Notes under the pieces: generated by a model
Told to the model about the DNA's origin: nothing
The model's database searches: none
What the model saw: only the letters and a program-made list of their open reading frames with translations
NCBI GenBank assembly: GCA_029204225.1
Contig: CM055110.1
Span: 39,559,515 to 39,623,514, forward strand
Origin: Diphasiastrum complanatum
Taxonomy: Eukaryota; Streptophyta; Lycopodiopsida; Lycopodiales; Lycopodiaceae
Direction of reading: 5' to 3'
DNA: 64,000 nt
Shown here: positions 1 to 10,270 of the stretch, piece by piece
Position numbering within the stretch: the stretch's first letter is position 1
Layout: each line of letters starts with the position of its first letter
Made by a program: the position numbers and the translations under genes

Positions 1-1276
1 TTGGATCCAATTTGTAGATGCCTTCAAATCTTGATCCATATGCAAGGATCTCACCATCCTTCTTAATCACACAATTGGCAATATTGAAATTGACATCAAG
101 GCCACTATCAAGAAGTTGGCCAACACTTAAGATGTTCTTTGTAAGCTTTGGGACAAAAAGAACATTGTTGAGAAAGAGAACTTTAGAAGATGCAAGCTTC
201 AAGGGAATAATCCCTACTCCTTCAATATTGCACTCATGCTTACTTGCAAAGTATATGATCTTCTTGACTCCATCATAAGACATAATAGATGAAAAAAAGT
301 GCTTGGAGCCACACATATGTGAAGATGCTCCACTATCAATATACCATGAGTCATCCTTGTTGAAGATGGAAGAGGAGAAGCTTGATGCCATAAGAGAGCC
401 TTCTCCATCACTTGCAATATAGTCTTCTTTCTCATTGGTGATGTTGGCTTGATTGAGTTGATTCTTCTTGAAGCAATTGGTGGCATAATGGCCTTTCTTG
501 CCACAATAAAAGCACTTGATCATCTTCTTCTTGAGATTTGAATTAGAAGCATGAGAGGTATCCTCCTCCTCTCCATCTTGGTCTTTAGCTTTGTCATTAG
601 AGAAGTGATGGTGTTTCTTCTTACTCATCTCTTTGTGCTTGGCAAATAGAACTTTGCCATCATCATGATTGAGTGATAGCTTGTCCATCGTCAAGAGTTT
701 GTACTCTTGTCTTGATTCTTCATAAATAAGCACACTTTGAAGGGCCTCCAAACTTGGTAGCTCCTCCTTAATAGCATAGGATTGGACAAGGTTGTCATAT
801 TCATCTCTCAAGCCATTGAGAATGACTTGGACTAGCTCACTTTGATTGATTGAGTCACCAATACATGCAAGCTCCCTATGAATATCCTTGAATCTCAAAA
901 CATAATTAGATGCACTCTCATCACTCTTTTGACTACTTTGGAATATTTGATTTCTAAGAGTGAGGAGCCTAGAGGTGTTCTTAGCCTCATAGATGGACTT
1001 GAGACAATCCCAAGATTCCTTGGATGTAGAACAATCACCAATCTCCCTCAATATCTCATTAGAGACATTCATCTTAATGTAGTGGAGAGCCATCCTAGCT
1101 CTCTTCTTGTATTTTTGTACTTCTTGAAGGACTTGAGGCTCCTCCTCAATCCCAAGTACAATGTCCATCACATCTTGGAGTATCAAGATGGACTCCATCC
1201 TCAACTTCCATATTGAATAATTGGAAGTAGACAATCTCTCACTTGGTTGCAACAAGTATGAACTCATTGAAGTCAT
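1..1276 (-). CDS. copia gag-pol polyprotein, N-terminal 425 codons (partial)
   Basis: Retrotransposon polyprotein: Gag builds the cytoplasmic virus-like particle, and the pol part starts with the aspartic protease. By my reading the frame is open from an ATG at 1276 to the window edge with no stop, about 425 codons. It contains the UBN2-type Gag domain, a CX2CX4HX4C zinc knuckle (CFYCGKKGHYATNC) near 480-520, and a protease active-site motif WYIDSGASSHMC near 320-350. The start is set by alignment with the element C start at 52180. Element C carries nonsense mutations further downstream in pol, so this copy may be the better preserved one. The rest of pol is not visible. Confidence 0.85.
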   Translation of the reverse strand, partial: MTSMSSYLLQPSERLSTSNYSIWKLRMESILILQDVMDIVLGIEEEPQVLQEVQKYKKRARMALHYIKMNVSNEILREIGDCSTSKESWDCLKSIYEAKNTSRLLTLRNQIFQSSQKSDESASNYVLRFKDIHRELACIGDSINQSELVQVILNGLRDEYDNLVQSYAIKEELPSLEALQSVLIYEESRQEYKLLTMDKLSLNHDDGKVLFAKHKEMSKKKHHHFSNDKAKDQDGEEEDTSHASNSNLKKKMIKCFYCGKKGHYATNCFKKNQLNQANITNEKEDYIASDGEGSLMASSFSSSIFNKDDSWYIDSGASSHMCGSKHFFSSIMSYDGVKKIIYFASKHECNIEGVGIIPLKLASSKVLFLNNVLFVPKLTKNILSVGQLLDSGLDVNFNIANCVIKKDGEILAYGSRFEGIYKLDP

Positions 1277-2020
1277 GTAAAGTGGAGATAAATAAAAGTG
1301 ATGAACCAAAAATGTTGCTTTTCTCTCACTATAGGATCCAATAAAGGTGTGCTACCATCTCCTATGCAAGATCTTGCAACAAATTGTGAGATGATTCTCA
1401 CTAGCTATCTCAATCTCTCCAAAACTAGATCTACTTCACATCAAATGATGGAGTATGGGCAAAGTTAGGATCAAACACTCTTATCACGTGTGAAATACAC
1501 TAAGAAACCAAATTTGACTCAAATACAATGATATTGCATGAAACAAAATGGCTAAGATCTCAAAACAGTGCCTAGATAACATATAGATGAGATTGGTAAG
1601 CATTCAACTGTGATTTTGGATCAAACAAGCAATCTTTTGACCAAACCAAATGTGTCCACCCAGGTCTAGGTGCCCTACCTAACCCTCTTCAAAAGCTTAA
1701 ACCTTTTGATTGGCTCAACCAAATGGAATGAAACTGATTGCATCAGAAACTAGACAAAAATAGCTTCAAAACAAGCTATCTAGCAAGATTTTTGGATCAA
1801 ACATGAAAGAGAACTCCCAAACTGAAATTGGATGTTCCTCACACATGTCTGAGCACCTGATTCCATACAGTACCAGGTCAGACCCAATCAATGTCCTTTT
1901 GATCTCTTTTGATCCAAAATTGAACAAGATAGCTAGGAATATGGGCCTTGACAATTTCTAGCTCAAGATTGATGAATAGTTTTCACTCAAATGGATCAAA
2001 ATGCATGGTAACCTTAGGTA

Positions 2021-2033
2021 GGCTCTGATACCA
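2021..2033 (-). promoter_or_regulatory. primer-binding site of copia A
   Basis: The minus strand reads TGGTATCAGAGCC, complementary to the 3' end of plant initiator-Met tRNA. It directly abuts the LTR, as is standard for copia. Confidence 0.9.
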
Positions 2034-2754
2034 TGTTGAATTTCACACGTGTGGATTGTCCACTACATGTATTTGTGATCTCCTAAGGTGTGTAGATGCA
2101 CCAAGATCAAGACTAGATTGAGATTCAAGATCTATCTTTGATTCTATGGCAAAAACACACTACTACATGCATTCAATCACTTCCAACTCTCACTCACACG
2201 TGTGGGAAGTGTTCCAAAAGTATTCCAAGTAAAAACAAGCTGCTCTCCTCAGGTAGAGAGAGAAAAACCATCATGAGATCTCGGGTAGAGAGAGAAAGCT
2301 AGAAATTCAATGACATTCAAAATCCACTCAATCTCAAAATCAATTAGATCCAAAAGGAGGAGTACAATGATACTAATAGATTCATGAGCTACCACTATCT
2401 TAAATATGATTGGATCACACTTTGCCACCTCTTAATCCTATTGGACCATTGATCCATGCACCTCTAAATTCTATTGGACTATATTCAAGCACACCTCAAT
2501 TTTTTATTGGACCTCACAAGGTTCCACCTCTAAATCCTATTGGACCTCTTAAGCTTCATCAAAAAAAAGCATGACACTTGTCTACACTCTAATTGGCACA
2601 ATTTTGGCTCAATATTGGCATTACAAGTGGAAATGGATAATTTGCCATCTATGCCAAATTTGACCCTATCAACATCCTACACCTAAATGCTTGACTATGA
2701 AATTCTATGAGACCCCTATATCAAACATTTTGATTTACTTTACAATTCTCCACA
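2034..2754 (-). repeat. 5' LTR of copia A
   Basis: About 721 bp. On the plus strand it begins TGTTGAATTTCACAC and ends CTCCACA, matching both LTRs of element C (47447-48185 and 52936-53673) and the solo LTR at 38734-39468. It contains two copies of the palindrome CACACGTGTG, at 2044-2053 and near 2196. Confidence 0.85.
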
Positions 2755-3911
2755 CGTGGGAACATCCTCCACACATGTGAGATTCACTTACAAACTTCTA
2801 TCATAAAAGATAACAAGCTAGATTTTTGCCAATTTCTCACACCAGTACCATGCTGAGTGTCCCGACTGTATCAGGAGACACAGTTTCAAAGACTATCCTA
2901 CCTGCCCTTCACGTCAGATACGAATCACAATAGGATCCTCACGACAACACAACATGAGCACCATAGCAACCAATAGTTAAACCTGCTGCTCAACCGAGAA
3001 GTTTCTTGCAAACTTCTACAACACCGCACAATATGCCAGCGCCATAATGCAAAAACACAATTTGAAATGAGTCTTTGTCGAAAGAAAGTGAAACCGATAT
3101 TCCGTCATCTGTTACAATGTCCAACCAAGAACAACCTCCACAGGGAATTGATAGTTTTTTCTCCCCTTCTACAACCTCAAATCTATTTGTCTTTCCACAT
3201 GCTGATAAGATTTTCAATGTGCCAATACACAATATTTTTCGGATTCGGAAATCCAGATAGAGATTCGGTTCTGAATCTCTTGTTCACAAAGGTCCTCCGG
3301 ACATAGTACCTCAATAATACCTGCATCTCAAGCTATATCTTACAACATCTACTATCAATGATGGTCGATTTAGTTTAACCAACCCTGTCTTGTTTTGACA
3401 AGGGCATGTCAGAGTAAGTCACATTACTCTACAAAAAAACTGAAATATTGCAGCATCAAGGTACATTATCAATGTTGAATGCAAGTTTTGTTCAACAAGT
3501 GCTATACAATTCTCACTCTCTGCCACATTTGTTTATTTCCTTGTTTCTCTTCACCTATTTTGTGTGATTGATTTTTGCATGAGGAATAGCTACTGCACGA
3601 GAGTCTTCTATAGAGCATCTCCAGAACACATTTTCATTCATCTACCAATCTTCAGATTCCCTTGTCCAGCAGTTTCAAATTTTTGAAAACTATGCAAATT
3701 CCATGTCACATTAGAGTTGATTTCTGCATCTCATTATCATATTCAATTTTGAGTCAACTACAGAAAGATAGAAACAACTTTAGTTAAAATTTGTTCAATC
3801 TTTAGTACAGTCACATGTTCACCGTGTTTTCAACTACATGTTTCACACACTGATCCAATCCTAAGCATGAACAATTACCAACAACAACATCCCCACCAAC
3901 AGATTTTTTTG
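2755..3911. other. no recognisable gene
   Basis: AT-rich flank between copia A and Element 1. Short overlapping open frames of 60-80 codons around 2990-3306 lie on both strands, and neither has a recognisable motif. I see no repeat boundary apart from the LTR end and the Element 1 terminus. Confidence 0.5.
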
Positions 3912-3948
3912 CATTAGGGCCCTTTTTGGACTCAAAAAGGGCCTCTTC
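3912..3948 (+). repeat. left TIR of Element 1
   Basis: Begins CATTAGGGCCC and ends GGGCCTCTTC; its inverse is at 12189-12225 with one mismatch in 37. The inner part is itself palindromic: GGCCCTTTTTG, a GACT loop, then CAAAAAGGGCC. Each end can therefore fold into an 11-bp-stem hairpin. Confidence 0.85.
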
Positions 3949-4324
3949 CTTGCCTAAACAAGTTTTCTAATCATAATTAATTTAGTGCTCATCAATCCTA
4001 CGTGGCACTTTTACCTTGGGTTACCATACAAGGTGAGCGAGAGTTAAGGCCTAAATGTAGGTCTCATTTTCATAGACTATTGTAGGTTATTTGCATAGAC
4101 TATAATAGGCAACTAATAGGTAAGTTACAAATTACAACTAGAGTAGGGTTAGTATAGGACGACCTTTCATTGTCCTAACTACAATAGGACCCTAGGGATG
4201 GAAACTAGTATATGCCTAATAAAGCTTATATCATGGTTAGTTCACATTGAACTTTGACACCATTTGATTAAGGTATATTGTAATGTTCTACATAGATTCT
4301 TTTGGGAAATTCGACATCTTCAAG

Positions 4325-7004
4325 ATGACAACCAAGTATCACTTACATGTGAAGTTAGAGAAGGATTATGTGACCACCAAAGCTGCATGGGGTGTTAACT
4401 TAAATCCGTATGACATGCATTGTTGGAGATTAGAAGGAAAAAACATATTGACCAATGGGAAAGAGGTGATTTATACCCGCATAATCCACTGGTAGATGCT
4501 CCTCCTAAATTTTCTGATGTACATAGTTTGTTAAGGTTCGTTGGCGATGGTCGGAATGGACTGCTTGGCTATTGGCAAGCAATGGATTCTCGAAGAATTT
4601 AAGTTGAGACATTGGCAAATACGACAAACATTCATATATTGAGTATGAATGACAATTTAAAGTCATTGTATGGAATAAATATGAAATTGGAGCAGGAGAT
4701 AAATGGTTTGAAAATAGAGCTTGCCAGTTCAGTCGCAAAAATTGAAGAATTGCAATCTTCAATCAGTATAGTTCAGAGGACAATATATGGCTTACAACAA
4801 AAGCGTAGAGTCTCAACGGATCAGCAAGCAGAAAATGAAAAGACTAAGAGACACAAACTAGAAGCTTTGGCACCAGGTGGTGGTGCCAGTAAAAGATGTA
4901 TGAGGGACACAAAAGAGTTCTTGAAAAAGACGGTTGGAAAAGATTTTATTGTCGAAAAATATATGAAACATTTTTTGAAGGGTAAAGATTTGATTAAGAT
5001 TGTGGAAGATGAAACAAGTGATTCAATTCGCTTGAGAATTGCAAAAAAGCTAGTCGACAAGTTCAAGCCAAATCCAAATGTTAAAGAGATGGTGTACGCA
5101 TGTGACCAAGGAGGTGTGAGTCGCAAGGGGTATACAGCTTTGAAGAAGTATATGAAACGCTATGACAAAAATGGGTTAAAACACCATCAAATAATACCTA
5201 CTTATAAACTTGTCGAATCCGCCAAACGAGAATGCAATTCGATATTGCTCTCTGAATTAGGAGAGTTTCAACATATTGAGGATTCTTTTACAGTAACCAA
5301 TAGACCTCCGACATGTTTTCGTTATCATCAAGGCAATAATATATTCTTAGATCTGGAAAAGGTCCAAGCTGTGATGATCCGACAATACGAAGTTAGAACA
5401 AATGGTAAGAACATTTATTGTGGATTTCGGTTTTCAATTGTATGCTTTTCTTCAGCTAATATGTTTTAGTAATGAAATTTTTGTTTTACAGATTGCGGAG
5501 GTAAAGTTATATTTGTTATTAAGTTGGACGAAGCAGAAATCGTAAAAAGGCATAAACTTGAACGTGTCACAATCACCTTGATGAATCGTGAATTGCAACA
5601 GTTTGGTGGAAGTTATTGTAAAGAATTTAGCGTGCAATCCGAAAATCACATATGGTGGATAGCTACATTTGAAGTTCCTAAGGAGTCTCACGACGTACTG
5701 GAGTGGCTATTTGAAAAATGTAGTATATCTAAGATAATACATGCACAAAATGAAGGCAAATTGCTCAATGTTGAAGGAGAAAGCTTTGCTGTAGAATGGC
5801 ACCTAGCTGCTGATTTGAAGACTTTGAAATGCATGTACGGTTGTGGTCTCGGTGCAAATGCAAAGAATTTTTGTATATATTGTATGTTTGAATATGGGCG
5901 GAACAAAAGTATTTTGAATTGCAACCAACGTCTTGCATCAAATAGGCACAATCTAGACAAAGCTTGGAGTCCTGTGTTGAACATTCCTCTCGAAAGAGTC
6001 CATTTTTGCACAATGCATGGTTAATTAGAATACTAGACAGATTATTATTTTTGCATTGTTGTTACGCATGGATCATGCAGCCCAAATCAAGAGCAGATGT
6101 TAGCATTAGAAATCTAGAGATAATTTTATCCGATATGGGATTGCACGGGGGCCACGTGAGTCTTACCAAAGATGTTGAGATGAGTGGAAAAATGCAAGAT
6201 GTTCCAGCAAAAGTTTCAATGGGTGGTGCGAAAGCGAGACACCTATTGTCAAATCATATCGCACGTGAAAGCAGTGTTGAATGGGAGTACTGGAGAAAAA
6301 TATGTCAATGCACAACAAATACTGGCTCAGATCCTCTCATGGCAAGTACACGTGCTAAGGTTTGGCAAGCATTTGATGCCTTGTCACAAATATCAACAAA
6401 AAGATTGTGAGAGATGAAGATTTGGATAGATATACAAGAGAAGTCAAAACATTTACTGAATTGATGATCGATGCATGGGGAGAAACACACATAACTCACT
6501 ATATGGTATGTGTGTCTCATATTTTTTACTTTTGTATTTATGTATTTGTAAAGATTTAAACTAATACAAATTCTCTATGAACAACACATCTTCTATGCTC
6601 ATGGACCTTGGTTTATGAAAACCTATGGATCATTAGCTATTTGGAATACGCAAGGCATGGAAAAGAGTCATTATAGGGCAAAGGCTGCGTATTTCAAAAA
6701 TTCACGGCATGGCGGAGGAAAGAGTCTTAGCAATGCATTGGTGGAGATATTCCAATGGTTTTACAGAGGAGTTTTGGGCCGAGGACACTTTCAAAACACA
6801 AGAACTGAAGAGTTGTGTTCAATGATCTCCAATTCAAATTCAGTCAGAAAGACAACATGGCAATCCTCTAATGCTAGAACAAGGCATCAAGAATGGAGGA
6901 TGTCTAGAGTCCGAGTTGGAAAGAGATGGATGCCGAGGACACCAACATCCAATGTTTTGGAAAACAGCGCTAGAGAAACTACGGAAACTGATGAGATGGA
7001 ATAG
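4325..7004 (+). pseudogene. transposase-like protein gene, multi-exon, decayed
   Basis: Probable mobility protein of Element 1, inferred from position and size. The start ATG at 4325 is chosen by similarity to the protein at 54709-55188. Readable parts are an N-terminal domain (about 4325-4600), a coiled-coil stretch (4612-4850), a basic helical region with VSRKGYTALKKYM, then a cysteine cluster (CMYGCGL...FCIYC, C-x3-C-x9-C-x2-C), and a late block with WNTQGMEKSHYRAKAAYF. A GT-AG intron (5405-5491) joins two blocks in frame; a second is likely at 6506-~6590. Damage: frameshift near 4415-4445, TAA at 4600-4602, and frameshifts near 6018 and 6400. From memory the later blocks resemble uncharacterised multicopy proteins of other eukaryote genomes that carry a similar QGLEK-type block; this is unverified and I cannot assign a DDE family. 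Confidence 0.55.
5405..5491 (+). other. intron in the transposase-like gene
   Basis: The donor GTAAG follows AATG, and the acceptor TTTTACAG precedes ATTGCGG. Removing the 87 bases joins the flanking open frames in phase (codon GAT across the junction). This supports a spliced, Pol II-transcribed gene. Confidence 0.65.
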
Positions 7005-7137
7005 AAACAATTTATGTTGAATTGTAATTCGAATATTCCTTTGTGATAAATATTACTGCCGAATTGGATTGTTGTTATAAATAGAAATTATTTTATTTGA
7101 TTTTATAATAATATCTATTTTTGGATACACGTCCCTC

Positions 7138-7145
7138 TATATAAG
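7138..7145 (+). promoter_or_regulatory. TATA box upstream of the unknown gene at 7269
   Basis: TATATAAG within CTCTATATAAGAGTGG, 124 bp before the ATG. The H3-like gene has the same box at nearly the same distance. Confidence 0.55.
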
Positions 7146-7268
7146 AGTGGGGGTTTTCATTTGTTGTCACTTCTTGCTTTGTTGAAATTTGTTTCCTCGT
7201 AATGTAGCTTGTCTTGTTCAATTAGACTACCAGTTTGCTGGTCAATTAGTGTTTTTAGTTGCATAACA

Positions 7269-8255
7269 ATGTCATCCCCTAAAATACAGTTGGCCAATCT
7301 GCTAGCCCCCACAGAGTTTTTAGATCAGTTAGATCGTATTTATTGTATGTTTACCGGTAGAATAGACACGCTTGCCACTCTATGGGCTAATACGGATGCA
7401 TTCACGTACGTGAGTGAGTATATAGATGAAACTTTGAAGCCTTATGCCATACAAATTCCTGGCTCACCTATCATGTGGATTCCATATAACTTGCTTAGTT
7501 ATATATGGAAAGGAGACAGACCCTTTATCGCTCGTCTCAACAGATTTATTAGTCACTTGGGTAACGATCATTACTTGGAGCTGACGAAGGATCAGCTGAA
7601 AACTTTTGATCTTGAAAGTGTAGGAAAGAAGTTTCTATCCGGTGAGATTACTGTTATTTTTTTGCTTAATGAGTTTCCAGTGACTGTGGCCAGCAACAAA
7701 CACAATCCTAGTGAGCAGGTGAACGAGATGAACGACCCGGGTGAAGAGGAAGATTTATTTGTGGAGCACGAAGCAGTCTTGGCTGTGCAAGAGGCAACAG
7801 GTGCATCCACATCAACGGAGCTAGAAGATATAGATGAGTCCGATGATGTTGTGCTTCGAATCCATGGCCTTGCTCCAATCATCATTGATGGGCATGAGTA
7901 TGTGTTCATGCATGACTTGCAACATATTCTCGGCTTGCGAGAAGATGAGATGCTGGCAGCATTGGTAAATTTGCAGAATGGCAGTTCCACTTTCGACCAC
8001 ACCCAGCCCGATGACACGTATGAGAAGCTGATCGGGCATGACGCGGACACCACCGAGCAAGCACTGGCAAGGGTGCTTTGCCAATTGAAAACGCTTCAAC
8101 CACCACCAGTTCAAACGAGGCCATTCGAGGTACTCGAAGGGAAAACTGCTGACGTGAAGTACAAAGGTAAAGATTTTATCCTTTTTTTCTTGTGGACTCT
8201 CCTAATTCTCTGTTGTCATTATATGATGTGCTTATTCATTGAATTTAGAATTTAA
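7269..8255 (+). CDS. unknown acidic protein of Element 1 (about 300-328 aa)
   Basis: I do not recognise this family. The ATG at 7269 (MSSPKIQL) is preferred because it follows the TATA box by a normal leader length; upstream TTG codons are not plausible starts in a plant gene. The N-terminal half (about residues 1-160) is hydrophobic and helical, with GRIDTLATLWANTDAF and PIMWIPYNLLSYIWKG. A strongly acidic linker follows (GEEEDLFVEHEAV, LEDIDESDD). The last part has HEYVFMHDLQHILGL and ends near VKYKGK. A consensus donor (AAAG/GTAAAG, at 8167) suggests the final 29 codons are intron read-through and that a 3' exon exists which I could not find. There are no internal stops, so this is the best preserved gene of Element 1. 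Confidence 0.55.
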   Translation: MSSPKIQLANLLAPTEFLDQLDRIYCMFTGRIDTLATLWANTDAFTYVSEYIDETLKPYAIQIPGSPIMWIPYNLLSYIWKGDRPFIARLNRFISHLGNDHYLELTKDQLKTFDLESVGKKFLSGEITVIFLLNEFPVTVASNKHNPSEQVNEMNDPGEEEDLFVEHEAVLAVQEATGASTSTELEDIDESDDVVLRIHGLAPIIIDGHEYVFMHDLQHILGLREDEMLAALVNLQNGSSTFDHTQPDDTYEKLIGHDADTTEQALARVLCQLKTLQPPPVQTRPFEVLEGKTADVKYKGKDFILFFLWTLLILCCHYMMCLFIEFRI

Positions 8256-8315
8256 TTTTTTTTTTCTGATAAAGATTTCTCCTCCTTTTTTTACGTGACG
8301 TAATTTTCACGCCAG

Positions 8316-8364
8316 GGCGCGACCAGGGCCCGTTTGACCTGGTCAAACGGGCCTTGGTCGCGCC
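8316..8364. terminator. 24-bp-stem hairpin between convergent genes
   Basis: Arms 8316-8339 and 8341-8364 are inverse copies with one mismatch (GGCGCGACCAGGGCCCG...), separated by a single base. A second, weaker hairpin, TTTCCATG/CATGGAAA, follows at 8373-8394. The structure lies between the 3' ends of the plus-strand gene (7269) and the minus-strand H3-like gene (8634). It is much more GC-rich than its surroundings. A 3'-end role is inferred from position only; it could equally be a small foldback insertion. Confidence 0.5.
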
Positions 8365-8633
8365 TTGTGTGATTTCCATGCCACGACATGGAAACCTATC
8401 TTATCTACAACATGGTTAAAGAAACTACCATTCCCATAGTACTGAAAATTTTAAATCACTGCATTCACGTAGATGATACTAAAATTTTCAAATGACTGCA
8501 TTCACATAAACAGTACTGAAATCAGATATCAAACTCAATCACAACAATTTGCATTCACACAACCTGAAATTCTGCAAGATACTTGACACCAAATCTTTAG
8601 TATATTATAAATAAAATCATGTACATGATATTT

Positions 8634-9809
8634 TTAATTGCGCTCTCTCCTTAGCCTTCTAGCTAGGTGGAGATCCTTTGGGAGTATTGTGACTCTCTTC
8701 CCGTGCACTGCACACAAAAATGAGTCCTCAAAGAGCTGTGTTAGGTACATTTCCGCAGACTCTTGTATTGCAGACACCGCATCTGCCGTAACTTTGTTCT
8801 CCAAGGAAAATTCATCGACTGTTTCTTTTACAAGCCTCACAAAAGAGGCCCTAGGGATAAAAAATTTTACGGACTTCTGATAGCTCCGTATATCTTGGAG
8901 CCACTTTGCGATCCTGCGCTTTCTACGCGGTCGAGGAGGCGGTGGCTGCATCCTGCGGAGCTCCTTTCCAGCCCATGGTGCTGCACGAGGGGCCGGCCTA
9001 TCCCTACCACGCTCTACGGTCCTACTTGGGCCAGCTGCAGCAGAACTTGGAGGCGGTGGAGGTGGTGGTGGTGGTGGTGGTGGTGGTGGAGGTGGTGGTG
9101 GTGGAGGAGGCGGTGGAGGTGGAGGCGGTGGAGGCGATGTTGGCGGTGTGGGCAGTGGTGATGGCTGCTGAGCTGCAGGGTTCCGTCGCTTTGATGTAGA
9201 CCCTGCCTTGCGAGGATTCTTTCTTTTTCGCTCGTGTGCTCCTCTCTCTGACCATCTATGGGTCGCCTTCTGCTTCATCCTTGTTGTATTCGACATCGGG
9301 GTGCCCTCATCAGAACCACCCACCAGCAACGACATCATCGGATCCATCACCGAGCCGTGACTTGGAGGTGACACGGTGGGTGTGGTGTCCTTCGATATGG
9401 CTAAATTTGATGTGTCCATGCCCATTGCTGGTGGAAATGGGTCGAAGAAAGAATCATTCAGAACCGGCAACTCACCCGATGCCGCAAGCTCCTCATCTAG
9501 GAACTTCATTATTTCCTCCCGCTCAGTTGCCGTCGAGGAAGGATTTTTTTCTCATGTTGGCTACTGCTGCTGCTGGTCTTCTTGCTACTGCTGCTGCTCA
9601 ATCTGGTCCTCCTGTGCAGCTGCTGTATGGGCCATGTCCTCCTCAGCTTCACGCTGAGTGGCCGGATCTTCCTGAGACGCTATAGGGCTGCGACTCCTAC
9701 TCCTGCTTTTGCTCTCCTATCTCTCTCTCTCATCGAGGGTGGCTAGTGCATCCCTATGGAGCAATGCAGTCACTCTGGGATCTCTAGCCGTTTGTTTCGT
9801 CCGTGCCAT
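8634..9809 (-). pseudogene. histone H3-like protein with H3 tail, long linker and H3 fold
   Basis: One frame of 391 codons. It opens with MARTKQTAR, the exact start of histone H3, so the Lys4 context is kept; the next residues are DPR, so the Lys9 ARKS context is lost. A linker of about 295 residues follows: an Arg/Ser stretch, a Gln-rich tract, a basic region, a run of about 30 prolines, and PRRKRR. The C-terminal 86 residues (8637-8894) match the H3 histone fold: IRSYQKS, FVRLVKE, AIQESAEMYL, LFEDSFLCAVH, GKRVTILPKD, LARRLRRER. Spacing equals canonical H3 with no CENH3-type longer loop 1. Four in-frame stops, first bases at 9719, 9587, 9563 and 9554, fall between the Arg/Ser and Gln tracts; the frame is otherwise kept. 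Usual H3 is about 136 aa. An in-frame ATG 12 bases upstream (9821) is an alternative start. The ORF from 9509 could be translated alone, retaining the fold but not the tail. Confidence 0.8.
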
Positions 9810-9935
9810 TTCCTCCGACATTGGTTAGCCTTTGAAAACGTATCAGAGAACACGAGAGATGAAAAACAGAGAATTTAAAAAAATTGACACTCTGACACTC
9901 AAGGGATGAAGTGGAGAAATGAGGACCCAAGCACC

Positions 9936-9943
9936 CTTATATA
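9936..9943 (-). promoter_or_regulatory. TATA box of the H3-like gene
   Basis: The minus strand reads CTATATAAGGG, 127 bp before the ATG at 9809. Placement matches a plant Pol II promoter and mirrors that of the gene at 7269. The rest of 9944-10270 is AT-rich with no gene seen. Confidence 0.6.
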
Positions 9944-10270
9944 GTGAAGGGTTCTATTTTTAGTAAGTGCCTCTATAAAAGTTTTGGTCTCTTTTCCAAA
10001 TATAGTATGTTCTTGTCTAGGCTCATGAGTAAAAATCCTAATTGCCAGTTAGAGAAAACCTTTGAAGAAAACCAGTAATAGTATTAAAATACATATCACT
10101 AAACGATTTAAACCCTAACAAGTTTCAACCTTGGACATCCACAAATGTAGTAACAGGCATATAAAATGTGACAACGCAAAAGAAACATCAAAACATAACC
10201 AAATATATTAGAATAGAGTCAAAACACAACCAACTAATTGTGTTTTCTATTTTCCATTAGATTAAATCCT

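Larger units (their letters stand above)
1..2754 (-). mobile_element. Ty1/copia element A, 5' part (runs off the left edge)
   Basis: This is the 5' portion of a copia retrotransposon read on the minus strand. In element order it has a 5' LTR (2034-2754), a primer-binding site (2021-2033), a leader (1277-2020), and gag followed by the start of pol (1276 down to 1). It belongs to the same family as element C at 47447-53673: LTR, leader and gag-protease match closely along their whole length. The 3' half and the other LTR lie outside the window, so the target duplication cannot be checked. Confidence 0.9.

Noticed and set aside
2990-3306. Overlapping 60-80 codon frames on both strands
   Set aside because: No motif or repeat support; expected by chance at this length.
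7860-7960. KilA-N or Bro-N-like domain in the unknown protein (HEYVFMHDLQHILGL)
   Set aside because: Only a short helix-like string resembles it; no supporting motif, so not annotated.
8634-8894. Centromeric H3 (CENH3) identity for the histone fold
   Set aside because: Loop 1 spacing and the KRVTI.PKD..LARR.R.ER end match canonical H3, and the tail keeps ARTKQTAR, which CENH3 usually lacks.
8763-9199. Plus-strand frames rich in Trp or Val opposite the H3-like gene
   Set aside because: They are antisense to the polyproline-coding repeat; the minus strand has the H3 similarity.
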